The notes beneath the pieces were generated by a model. The model searched no databases. It saw only the letters and a program-made list of their open reading frames with translations, and was not told the origin of the DNA. From contig CANCRX010000084.1 in assembly GCA_947380655.1 (NCBI GenBank), positions 1-13,414 on the forward strand: DNA of 13,414 bases. The letters are read 5' to 3'. The position numbers and the translations under genes were made by a program. Positions 5,890-13,267 of the stretch are shown here, piece by piece. The stretch's first letter is position 1. Every line of letters starts with the position of its first letter. The DNA is from Alcaligenaceae bacterium. Its GTDB lineage: Bacteria; Pseudomonadota; Gammaproteobacteria; Burkholderiales; Burkholderiaceae_B.

Positions 5890-8194
5890 GCCCAGACTCC
5901 GGTTTTGCAGCATCTACCGCGACAGCTTGCTCCTGCTGCTCCTGTTGCTGCTCTGCATTAAGTCTTGTCTGTGCTTGATAAAGAGCGTGATAAGCGCCTC
6001 CACGTGCCAGCAAATCATCGTGATTACCAATCTCGACCACCTGACCGCGGTCCATCACTACCAGACGATCCGCTTTTCGCAAGGTACTGAGTCGGTGTGC
6101 AATCGCAATGGTTGTGCGACCCTGAATCAGATTATCAAGCGCCTCCTGGATTTCCATCTCGGTCGTGGTGTCGACAGAGGAAGTCGCCTCGTCAAGAATC
6201 AGGATTCTTGGGTCGATCAGCAAGGCACGAGCTATGGAAATACGCTGACGCTCGCCGCCAGACAAGGCCTGTCCGCGCTCACCGACCAAAGAGTCGTAGC
6301 CTTGGGGCAAACGTAAAATAAACTCATGCGCGCGGGCCGCACGTGCCGCCGCGACAATTTCCTCTCGCGTTGCCTCTGGTTTTCCGTAGGCAATATTTTC
6401 AGCAATCGTGCCAAAAAACAGAAAGGGCTCTTGGAGTACCAGACCAATATTGCGGCGAAATGATGTCAACGAGTATGAACGGATATCCACGCCATCGACA
6501 CGTATCCCGCCCTCGGTCACATCGTAAAAACGACAGATCAGGTTCACCAGCGAGCTCTTACCTGAGCCACTATGACCAACCAGGCCAATCATCTCACCGG
6601 CACCGATATTGAGTGAAACGTTACGCAACACTGAACGGCTGCCATAACGGAACCCGACATTACGCAACTCGATACGCCCTTCGACTCGCTCGAGCGGTAC
6701 GGGTCGCGCGGCATCTGGCACGCTCGAGACATGATCCAAAATATCAAAAATCCGCTTGGCGCCTGCAGCGGCTTGCTGGGTGTGGGACACGATCCGGCTC
6801 ATTGAATCCAAGCGAGAATAAAATCTGCCGATATAAGCCAGGAATGCAGCCAGTACACCTACCGTAATAGAGCTCGATGCGACCTGTGAAATTCCGAAGA
6901 TCCAGACCACGAGCAAACCGATTTCGGTCAGGAAGGTCACAGTCGGTGCAAACAGAGCCCAGACTTTGTTGATACGGTCGTTGACGCTCAGATAGCGGTC
7001 GTTTGCCTCTCTGAAACGCGCGACCTCTCGATGTTCCTGGGCAAACGCTTTCACCACGCGAATCCCTGGGATCGTGTCGGCCAGCACGTTCGTGACCTCA
7101 CTCCACGACCGGTCGACCTTTTCAAAGCCGTGTCGCAACCGACCTCGCACCAGATGAATCATCCAGACAATCATCGGCAGCGGAATCAGTGTCGTGAGAG
7201 CCAACCAGGGATCGATCGAAATCAAGATCGCCGCCGTCATCACGATCATCAGCACATCATTGGCAAAATCCAGTAAGTGCAAGGACAGGAATAAATTAAT
7301 CCGATCTGTCTCGCTACCAATGCGAGCCATTAAATCGCCGGTGCGCTTACCACCAAAATATTGCAGGGAAAGTGTTTGCAAATGGGTGAAGGTTGCCGTT
7401 CGCAAATCAGCGCCAATACGCTCACTGACCCAGGCCAGCAGATACGTACGTGCCCAGCTCAGCAGCCACGCAAGCAATGCTGAAACCACTAGTCCTGTCA
7501 GATACAGATAGACCAGGTCGTAGTTGATGGGCTTACCGTTCTGAAATGGAATCAGAATCTGATCCATCAGCGGCATGGTCAGGTACGGCGGCACCAGCGT
7601 GGCTGCCGTCGACATCAGCGTGAGAATAAAACCAATAATCAATGGTGTGCGGTAAGGCTTGGCAAAACGGGCAAGTCGCAGCAACGCCCAGGTGGTCGAC
7701 GGACCTGTCGGATCCGAATTGCATACAGCGCAATCATCATGATCTGGGGCAAAAGGCGTGCCACACGTCGGGCAAGCCGCTGCATCGGCTTCGATTTGGC
7801 GTGTAGGATCGGCGAGCGTCTGCTGGAGGTCGTCAAATAAGTCAGACATCCTTCTTACAGCCGGCGTCATGCTGAGCGTATGACGCCATACTCCCAGTCG
7901 GATCTGACCATCAAATAACTCAATGGTGCCAACACCCGCGTGGTCTCTATGTTGCAGTGATTGTGAGACGGTCACCGGCCAGGTCAGCCAGTCTTGGGCT
8001 CCGGGCTCACGCGCAAGCAGCCTTCTCGAGGTAAGCACCAGCGCGCCGCTTGAGAAAAAAAGATGCTGGTCAAGATCTGGTTCAACCCAGGCGAGTATTT
8101 TTTCGTCCGGCGTAAGCAACGGCTCGATAGCCTGAGCCCAGCCAGACGGCAAAATCAGTTCAATCGCAGAATTATTAGTTAAAAGAGATGTCAT
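5882..8194 (-). CDS. Cyanophycin-locus ABC transporter with PH-like and zinc-ribbon N-terminal regions
   Basis: Half-size ABC exporter of 770 residues with extra N-terminal parts. Residues ~10-125 resemble a PH-like domain (LTPDEKILAWVEPDLD, LVLTSRRLL, WRHTL). A zinc ribbon follows, C141-x2-C144 and C155-x2-C158. A six-helix exporter transmembrane domain spans ~175-480. The nucleotide-binding domain is complete: Walker A GHSGSGKS (540-547), Q-loop LQEP (587-590), signature LSGGERQ (644-650), Walker B LILDE (665-669), SSVD, and switch His700. The Gln/Glu-rich tail (~747-756) is low complexity. ATG8194 is chosen because family-like sequence starts soon after it; an in-frame ATG8302 would add 36 residues of non-family sequence over the intergenic dyads. 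There is no clear Shine-Dalgarno. It is divergent from cphA', coupled to DUF1854. The substrate is unknown; cyanophycin, its dipeptide or a lipid are all open. Confidence 0.9.
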   Translation of the reverse strand: MTSLLTNNSAIELILPSGWAQAIEPLLTPDEKILAWVEPDLDQHLFFSSGALVLTSRRLLAREPGAQDWLTWPVTVSQSLQHRDHAGVGTIELFDGQIRLGVWRHTLSMTPAVRRMSDLFDDLQQTLADPTRQIEADAAACPTCGTPFAPDHDDCAVCNSDPTGPSTTWALLRLARFAKPYRTPLIIGFILTLMSTAATLVPPYLTMPLMDQILIPFQNGKPINYDLVYLYLTGLVVSALLAWLLSWARTYLLAWVSERIGADLRTATFTHLQTLSLQYFGGKRTGDLMARIGSETDRINLFLSLHLLDFANDVLMIVMTAAILISIDPWLALTTLIPLPMIVWMIHLVRGRLRHGFEKVDRSWSEVTNVLADTIPGIRVVKAFAQEHREVARFREANDRYLSVNDRINKVWALFAPTVTFLTEIGLLVVWIFGISQVASSSITVGVLAAFLAYIGRFYSRLDSMSRIVSHTQQAAAGAKRIFDILDHVSSVPDAARPVPLERVEGRIELRNVGFRYGSRSVLRNVSLNIGAGEMIGLVGHSGSGKSSLVNLICRFYDVTEGGIRVDGVDIRSYSLTSFRRNIGLVLQEPFLFFGTIAENIAYGKPEATREEIVAAARAARAHEFILRLPQGYDSLVGERGQALSGGERQRISIARALLIDPRILILDEATSSVDTTTEMEIQEALDNLIQGRTTIAIAHRLSTLRKADRLVVMDRGQVVEIGNHDDLLARGGAYHALYQAQTRLNAEQQQEQQEQAVAVDAAKPESGHA

Positions 8195-8198
8195 CTCT
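8184..8198 (-). promoter_or_regulatory. Inverted repeat covering the ABC transporter start codon
   Basis: AGAGAT-GAC-ATCTCT, read on the minus strand, is a perfect 6-bp dyad with a 3-nt spacer, and its left arm and spacer contain the ATG start. In mRNA it could form a small hairpin hiding the start codon; as DNA it could be an operator. The 3-nt loop makes the hairpin modest in stability. Confidence 0.3.
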
Positions 8199-8229
8199 GT
8201 GACGCATGATGCCCAGCAGGCAATACCAC

Positions 8230-8248
8230 CCGTTTCGACAGGAAACGG
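8230..8248. promoter_or_regulatory. Inverted repeat in the ABC/cphA' divergent region
   Basis: CCGTTTC (8230-8236) and GAAACGG (8242-8248) are perfect 7-bp complementary arms around GACAG. The dyad is in the ~200-bp region between two divergently transcribed cyanophycin genes, about 36 nt upstream of the transporter start. It may be an operator or a leader hairpin of the transporter mRNA. No T-run follows on either strand, so it is not a terminator. Confidence 0.45.
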
Positions 8249-8258
8249 CCCGGTACCC

Positions 8259-8274
8259 ACACAGGTTAATGTGT
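8259..8274. promoter_or_regulatory. Second inverted repeat in the ABC/cphA' divergent region
   Basis: ACACA (8259-8263) and TGTGT (8270-8274) flank GGTTAA, a 5-bp dyad 10 bp from the stronger repeat at 8230-8248. Paired dyads in a divergent promoter region suggest a regulator site. A TATACT-like hexamer on the minus strand next to it (8276-8281) could be a -10 element for the transporter, but no good -35 is seen. The remaining stretch to 8396 holds a GATAAT (8349-8354) as a possible -10 for cphA'. Confidence 0.35.
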
Positions 8275-8396
8275 AAGTATAACGACCCGAGGCCATTCCC
8301 ACCCTCGCAGATTGTCAACCGCCCCTGACTCAAGGCCTTCTTTCCTGCGATAATGACAAATACGCAACATTGCTGCGCCGCAACAATAATTTAATC

Positions 8397-10553
8397 ATGA
8401 ACACTCGCGATATTGTTATCCAACGCATTATTCCCGTGCGCGGCCCAAATATGTGGACTTATCGTCCCGTACTTGAGGTGTGGGTCGATATCCAGAGCCT
8501 CGCTCATCTGTCAAAAGAAACAATTTCGATTTGCCACGAACGTATTTCAGAATGGCTCCCCATACTGAAACAATCATCGCGCATTACCGAAAATCCTGCC
8601 GAATGCCTGGCCGAGCTGGAACAGGGCAATTTTCAGGCCGCCCTACTTGAGCACGTCACGACAGCACTGCAAACGATGGCGGGTTTGCCGGGCGGTTTTG
8701 GTCATACACACGCCACCTCCATTGCGCATGTCTTCAAAATCGTCGTACGCGCCTGGCATGAAGATGTGACCATGTTCGCGCTGTTGGCAGCGCGTGATTT
8801 GATTTTGGCAGCCATCAACGATCAGTCGTATGACCTTGCTTGCACGATTGAATCGCTGAACAAATTCAGACTGCAATTCTGCCTGGGTCCGAGCACAGCC
8901 TGTATCGTCGATGCCGCGGACGATCGGGACATCCCTGCGATCCGCTTAAGTGAAGGCAATCTGCTTCAACTTGGCTATGGCGTCAATCAGCGCCGTATCT
9001 GGACCGCTGAAACAGACAATACCAGTGCGATTGCGGAAACGATTTCACGTGACAAAGAACTGACCAAGTCTCTGCTCGAGTCTTGCGGCGTCCCTGTGCC
9101 CCATGGACGTGAGGTCAGCAGTGCGGCCGATGCCTGGGAGGCTGCGCAAGAGATAGGTCTGCCGGTGGTCGTCAAGCCCACAGACGGTAATCATCAGCGT
9201 GGCGTGTTTACCAATCTTTCCACGCAAACAGAAATTGAAACTGCCTTTTCTGAAGCAGATAAAGAAGGTGCGGGCGTTCTGGTTGAAAACTTCATCCGAG
9301 GCACCGAACACCGGTTACTCATTGTTGGCGGCAAACTTGTCGCAGCCGCACGCGGAGAAAACGCCACAGTCACAGGCGATGGTCTGCGCAGCATCGCTGC
9401 CCTCATCCAGGCCCAGATCAACGATGATCCCCGTCGCGGTCATGAAGATGACTTGCCACTCAATCATGTCAAACTCAGCCCCGCCGTTGAACTCGAAATC
9501 GCCCGTCAGGGCTTCAAGCTGAGCTCCGTGCCTGCCTCGGGTCAAGTCGTCACGATCCAGCGTATCGGTAACGTTGCCTATGACTGCACAGAACTTGTTC
9601 ACCCAGACGTCGCAGCGATCGCCTCGGTTGCTGCACGTATCGTTGGCCTGGATATCGCAGGGATTGATCTTGTCGCGCAAGATATCTCTCAGCCGCTGCA
9701 TACCCAAGGTGGTGCGATCGTTGAGGTCAATGCCGGCCCTGGATTATTAATGCACCTTAAGCCCGCAGGTGGCCAGGCGCGACAAGTTGGGCGCGATATT
9801 GTTGACTATACATTTCCCCCCGGCGATATGGCCCGGGTACCCGTTATCGGCATCGCGGGCACACGCGGTAAAACAATGACCGGCAGATTACTGTTTAGAT
9901 TACTCAGCCTGCATGGTTTGCGCACTGGCTTAGCAAGCAGCGACGGACTGTTTGTCGATCGTCGCCAGTTACGCCGTGGTGATTGCGCAACGTGGAACGA
10001 TGGCCGTCGTGTTTTACTGAACCGGGAAGTGCAAGCCGCCATTATTGAAAATGGCTGTAGCCAGATTCTGACAGAAGGCCTAGCCTATGAACGTTGCGAG
10101 GTTGGCATCATCACCAATATCGACTGGACCGAAGATCTGTCAAACCATGATGTGCTGGATGAACAAGAACGGATCATGGTGTACCGGACCCAGATGGACG
10201 TGATTTTGCCAGCTGGGATGGCGGTCCTGAATGCCGATGATGATCGAGTCATCGACCTGGCCAGGTTCTGTGACGGTCAAATCACTCTTTTTAGCAAGCA
10301 CGCAAAATTACCCGTCATCACTGACCATCTGGCGTCTGGCGGCCGAGCCGTTTTCATCGACCATAACCAGCTCATCCTGGCTCAAGGCAGCCAACGCGTT
10401 AATCTCTGCGAGGTTGCCGCCATCCCTGTGACCGAGCAAGCGGCAAACCTTGCGCAAATCTACAATGTGATGGCTGCTGCAGCCAGCGCCTGGGCGCTGG
10501 GTTTGAGTCCCGACCTGATCGAAGCCGGTTTGGTGAGTTTTGTATCCGATTGA
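8397..10553 (+). CDS. cphA': Cyanophycin synthetase paralogue CphA' with truncated Mur-like domain
   Basis: Protein of 718 residues, collinear with the neighbouring CphA (PVRGPNMW at the start, LGPST near 164, ETDNTSAIAE, ATP-grasp region ~220-470, VEVNAGPGL near 442-450). The Mur-like module begins with a P-loop GTRGKT (488-493; GTNGKT in CphA) but stops at GLVSFVSD, lacking the last ~150 residues including the DYGHNPD lobe. CphA's TARGG is replaced and its GDHLG becomes EDLSN, losing a histidine. In the ATP-grasp loop NQGKGV becomes NHQRGV. ATG8397 is chosen over TTG8370 because codons between are not family-like; neither has a Shine-Dalgarno. Cyanobacterial CphA2, also shortened in the Mur part, polymerises beta-Asp-Arg dipeptides with one active site; a similar role here is inference. 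A catalytically reduced helper of CphA is the alternative. Confidence 0.9.
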   Translation: MNTRDIVIQRIIPVRGPNMWTYRPVLEVWVDIQSLAHLSKETISICHERISEWLPILKQSSRITENPAECLAELEQGNFQAALLEHVTTALQTMAGLPGGFGHTHATSIAHVFKIVVRAWHEDVTMFALLAARDLILAAINDQSYDLACTIESLNKFRLQFCLGPSTACIVDAADDRDIPAIRLSEGNLLQLGYGVNQRRIWTAETDNTSAIAETISRDKELTKSLLESCGVPVPHGREVSSAADAWEAAQEIGLPVVVKPTDGNHQRGVFTNLSTQTEIETAFSEADKEGAGVLVENFIRGTEHRLLIVGGKLVAAARGENATVTGDGLRSIAALIQAQINDDPRRGHEDDLPLNHVKLSPAVELEIARQGFKLSSVPASGQVVTIQRIGNVAYDCTELVHPDVAAIASVAARIVGLDIAGIDLVAQDISQPLHTQGGAIVEVNAGPGLLMHLKPAGGQARQVGRDIVDYTFPPGDMARVPVIGIAGTRGKTMTGRLLFRLLSLHGLRTGLASSDGLFVDRRQLRRGDCATWNDGRRVLLNREVQAAIIENGCSQILTEGLAYERCEVGIITNIDWTEDLSNHDVLDEQERIMVYRTQMDVILPAGMAVLNADDDRVIDLARFCDGQITLFSKHAKLPVITDHLASGGRAVFIDHNQLILAQGSQRVNLCEVAAIPVTEQAANLAQIYNVMAAAASAWALGLSPDLIEAGLVSFVSD

Positions 10554-10566
10554 AATAAGATTATCA

Positions 10567-10597
10567 GGGGTGAACGAAACAGAAATGATTTCACCCC
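10567..10597. promoter_or_regulatory. Hairpin-forming inverted repeat between cphA' and cphA
   Basis: GGGGTGAA (10567-10574) pairs perfectly with TTCACCCC (10590-10597) over a 15-nt loop, 13 nt after the cphA' stop. No T-run follows directly, so a rho-independent terminator is not convincing. An mRNA-stabilising or processing hairpin, or an operator for the cphA promoter, are possible. The rest of the 130-bp gap is AT-rich. Confidence 0.45.
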
Positions 10598-10630
10598 ACT
10601 ATCCTGCGCTACTATTTTTCTGAATATTTT

Positions 10631-10658
10631 TTGTTTTAATTTGTGTCCGGCATTTAGT
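10631..10658 (+). promoter_or_regulatory. Possible sigma-70 promoter of cphA
   Basis: TTGTTT (10631-10636) and TTTAGT (10653-10658) sit 16 bp apart in an AT-rich stretch, about 25 bp before the cphA start. Both hexamers depart from consensus. Together with the hairpin just upstream this would let cphA be expressed apart from cphA'. Low confidence. Confidence 0.25.
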
Positions 10659-10683
10659 TACCACGTACATACAGGAATACATA

Positions 10684-13254
10684 ATGGAAGTATCACGCAT
10701 TCGCGCCTTGCGCGGCCCCAATTTGTGGAGCCGTCAAACTGCCATCGAGGCCGTGGTCACCTGCAAAGGGGTCGAATGCGATCTCGATCAGATTCCTGAT
10801 TTTTTGACACAACTGCGTGCCCGCTTTCCCGATGTGAAACCGCTACGGCCTTACGGTCACAAAGATCCGATTACCCTGGCTCACGCGATGGAAGCTGTTG
10901 CACTGGGTCTGCAAGCTGCCGCCGGTTGTCCGGTCGCGTTTAGTCAGACCTTTGCAACACCTGACCCGGAGTCATTCCAGGTCGTTGTGCAATACACCGA
11001 GGAGCCGGTCGGTAAACTCGCCTTTGATCTGGCGCAAGCATTGATTCTAGCTACGATTGCGCACGAAGCTTTTGACATTAAACAAGCGCTGGATCGACTG
11101 CGCGAACTCGATGAAGATGTGCGACTGGGGCCCAGTACAGGATCGATTGTCAACGCAGCGGTTGCGCGCGGTGTGCCTTATCGTCGCCTGACCGAGGGCA
11201 GTCTGGTGCAATTTGGCTGGGGCAGCAAACAGCGTCGCATCCAGGCTGCTGAAACAGGAAACACCAGTGCGATCGCAGAGGCGATTGCGCAGGATAAGGA
11301 CCTGACCAAAATGTTGCTCGACGCCGCTGGCGTTCCAGTGCCGCAAGGACAAGTCGTATCGCGCGAAGAAGACGCCTGGACCGTTGCCAACAAAATTGGT
11401 TTTCCCGTGGTACTTAAGCCTCGCGATGGTAATCAGGGCAAAGGCGTTGCCGTCAATATCGAAACACGCGAGCAACTGAACGCAGCCTTTGCTGTTGCAT
11501 CAACGATCAGCTCCGATGTCATCGTTGAACAATATATTCCCGGTCATGATTTCCGTATGCTAGTGATCGGCAATCAGCTGGTTGCCGCTGCACGTCGCGA
11601 TCCTCCACAGGTGATTGGCGATGGTACACACACGATTCGTCAACTCGTCGATCAGGTCAATACTGACCCGCTTCGCGGTGATGGTCACGCAACGCCTTTG
11701 ACTAAAATTCGTTTTGACGATATCGCACTGGCCACACTGTCGACGCAGCACATGACAGCGGAGTCAATCCCTGAAAAGGGCAAGCGCGTCCTGTTGCGCA
11801 ACAACGCCAATCTGAGCACTGGCGGTAGCGCTACCGATGTAACCGATGAGGTCCATCCAGAGCTCGCGGCCCGGATGGTGACCGCAGCACAAATGGTTGG
11901 TCTGGATATTGCGGGAGTCGATCTGGTGGCTGAAACCGTCATCAAGCCCATGGAAGAGCAACGCGCCGGGATTGTAGAGATCAACGCCGCGCCCGGACTG
12001 AGAATGCATCTAAGCCCTTCTTTTGGCAAAGCACGTCCTGTCGGTGAAGCGATTGTCGGCAGTATGTTTGCCGAAGGCGACAATGCACGCATACCTGTTG
12101 TCGCAGTCGCTGGCACAAACGGCAAAACCACGACCGTTCGCCTGACCGCCCATCTGCTGGGGACTAGTGGCAAACGCGTCGGCATGACCAATTCAGATGG
12201 TGTCTACATCGAACAGCGATGCATTGATACGGGCGACTGCAGCGGACCGCGAAGCGCCCGGAATGTGCTGATGCATCCGGATGTCGATGCAGCGGTGTTT
12301 GAAACCGCTCGCGGTGGAATTTTGCGCGAAGGTCTGGCCTTTGATAAATGTGATGTGGCGATTGTCACAAACATAGGCATAGGCGATCACCTGGGTATGA
12401 ACTTTATCAATACCGTCGATACTCTGGCACTGGTCAAACGCGTCATCGTGCAAAACGTAGCATCCCATGGCGCCGCAGTCCTCAATGCCGCAGACCCCCT
12501 GGTTGCCCAGATGGCTGAGTCATGCCCGGGCCAAGTCATATTTTTTGCACATGACGGTCAACACCCTGTGCTGAACACCCATCGCGCACAAGGCAAGCGG
12601 GTGGTGTATCAGGATGGGGCTCAGATTGTATGTTCGGCCGCAGGCCAGGAACACCGCTTCGCCCTTAAAGCAATCCCACTGACTCGCAATGGCACGATCA
12701 CCTTTCAAATTGAAAATGCAATGGCCGCAATCGCGGCAGGCTGGGCGCTCAATCTGGACTGGAGCACGATTGAAACGGGACTTGCCAGCTTCGTCAATGA
12801 TGCACAGACCGCTCCGGGTCGATTCAACGTTTTCGACTATCGTGGCGCGACCGTGATCGCTGACTACGGTCACAATCCCGATGCGATCCTAGCGCTTGTC
12901 CAGGCGATTGAAAGCATGCCTGCAACGCGGCGTACCGTTGTCATCAGTGGTGCGGGAGATCGTCGCGACGAAGACATCTCAAAACAGACAGAGATTCTGG
13001 GTGACGTGTTTGATGAAGCGATTCTCTACCAGGACCAGTGCCAGCGCGGGCGTGAGGACGGTGAAGTTTTAGCTTTGCTGCAGCAAGGCCTTAAAAACGT
13101 TAAACGCACGAAACAAATCCAGGAAATTCACGGGGAGTTTCTGGCGATCGATACTGCACTTGCAACATTACAACCCGGCGAACTCTGTCTGATTTTGATT
13201 GATCAGGTACAAGAGGCTCTGGATCACATCGCATTGAGAATTGCAGAGCAATAA
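10684..13254 (+). CDS. cphA: Cyanophycin synthetase
   Basis: Cytosolic enzyme of 856 residues that builds multi-L-arginyl-poly-L-aspartate without a ribosome, using ATP to add Asp to the backbone and Arg to each side chain. The N-terminal domain (1-~160, ALRGPNLW) precedes an ATP-grasp domain (~205-460; KPRDGNQGKGV 245-255, RMLVIGNQLVAAARR 291-305, VEINAAPGLRMH 431-442). Next comes a complete Mur-ligase-like domain: P-loop GTNGKTT (477-483), ETARGGILREGL (540-551), GDHLG (567-571) and DYGHNPDA (727-734). In CphA the ATP-grasp site adds Asp and the Mur-like site adds Arg; all motifs I can check are intact. Length is typical. AGGA at 10673-10676 gives a 7-nt Shine-Dalgarno spacing. It lies 130 bp after its shorter paralogue cphA', which looks like an old duplication, and is followed 13 bp downstream by an antisense group II intron end. 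Confidence 0.97.
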   Translation: MEVSRIRALRGPNLWSRQTAIEAVVTCKGVECDLDQIPDFLTQLRARFPDVKPLRPYGHKDPITLAHAMEAVALGLQAAAGCPVAFSQTFATPDPESFQVVVQYTEEPVGKLAFDLAQALILATIAHEAFDIKQALDRLRELDEDVRLGPSTGSIVNAAVARGVPYRRLTEGSLVQFGWGSKQRRIQAAETGNTSAIAEAIAQDKDLTKMLLDAAGVPVPQGQVVSREEDAWTVANKIGFPVVLKPRDGNQGKGVAVNIETREQLNAAFAVASTISSDVIVEQYIPGHDFRMLVIGNQLVAAARRDPPQVIGDGTHTIRQLVDQVNTDPLRGDGHATPLTKIRFDDIALATLSTQHMTAESIPEKGKRVLLRNNANLSTGGSATDVTDEVHPELAARMVTAAQMVGLDIAGVDLVAETVIKPMEEQRAGIVEINAAPGLRMHLSPSFGKARPVGEAIVGSMFAEGDNARIPVVAVAGTNGKTTTVRLTAHLLGTSGKRVGMTNSDGVYIEQRCIDTGDCSGPRSARNVLMHPDVDAAVFETARGGILREGLAFDKCDVAIVTNIGIGDHLGMNFINTVDTLALVKRVIVQNVASHGAAVLNAADPLVAQMAESCPGQVIFFAHDGQHPVLNTHRAQGKRVVYQDGAQIVCSAAGQEHRFALKAIPLTRNGTITFQIENAMAAIAAGWALNLDWSTIETGLASFVNDAQTAPGRFNVFDYRGATVIADYGHNPDAILALVQAIESMPATRRTVVISGAGDRRDEDISKQTEILGDVFDEAILYQDQCQRGREDGEVLALLQQGLKNVKRTKQIQEIHGEFLAIDTALATLQPGELCLILIDQVQEALDHIALRIAEQ

Positions 13255-13267
13255 ATCAATTCTCTCA

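Noticed and set aside
5928..5960. CTG/CTC-rich run that looks like a trinucleotide repeat
   Set aside because: It is the Gln/Glu-rich C-terminal tail (EQQQEQQEQ) of the ABC protein. It is irregular and in frame, so low-complexity coding is enough to explain it.
5861..6316. Plus-strand open frame with a leucine run, opposite the ABC gene
   Set aside because: It is the complement of the ABC protein's conserved nucleotide-binding domain and Gln-rich tail. The leucines arise from antisense CAG/CAA codons.
8195..8302. 36-residue N-terminal extension of the ABC transporter from ATG8302
   Set aside because: The residues do not resemble the family, and the stretch contains the intergenic inverted repeats and promoter-like sequence. 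The start at 8194 is preferred.
9315..9707. 130-residue minus-strand open frame inside cphA'
   Set aside because: It lies wholly opposite conserved ATP-grasp codons, has no family-like features or Shine-Dalgarno, and is a shadow frame.
10554..10683. Frameshifted remnant of the missing CphA' C-terminal lobe
   Set aside because: Reading past the TGA gives no resemblance to the CphA segment after FVND (for example GRFNVFDYRG or DYGHNPD). The gap is also too short for about 150 residues, so CphA' is a natural short form.
11685..12191. 168-residue minus-strand open frame inside cphA
   Set aside because: It is antisense to the conserved ATP-grasp/P-loop region of cphA. Its composition follows the coding strand's codon pattern.
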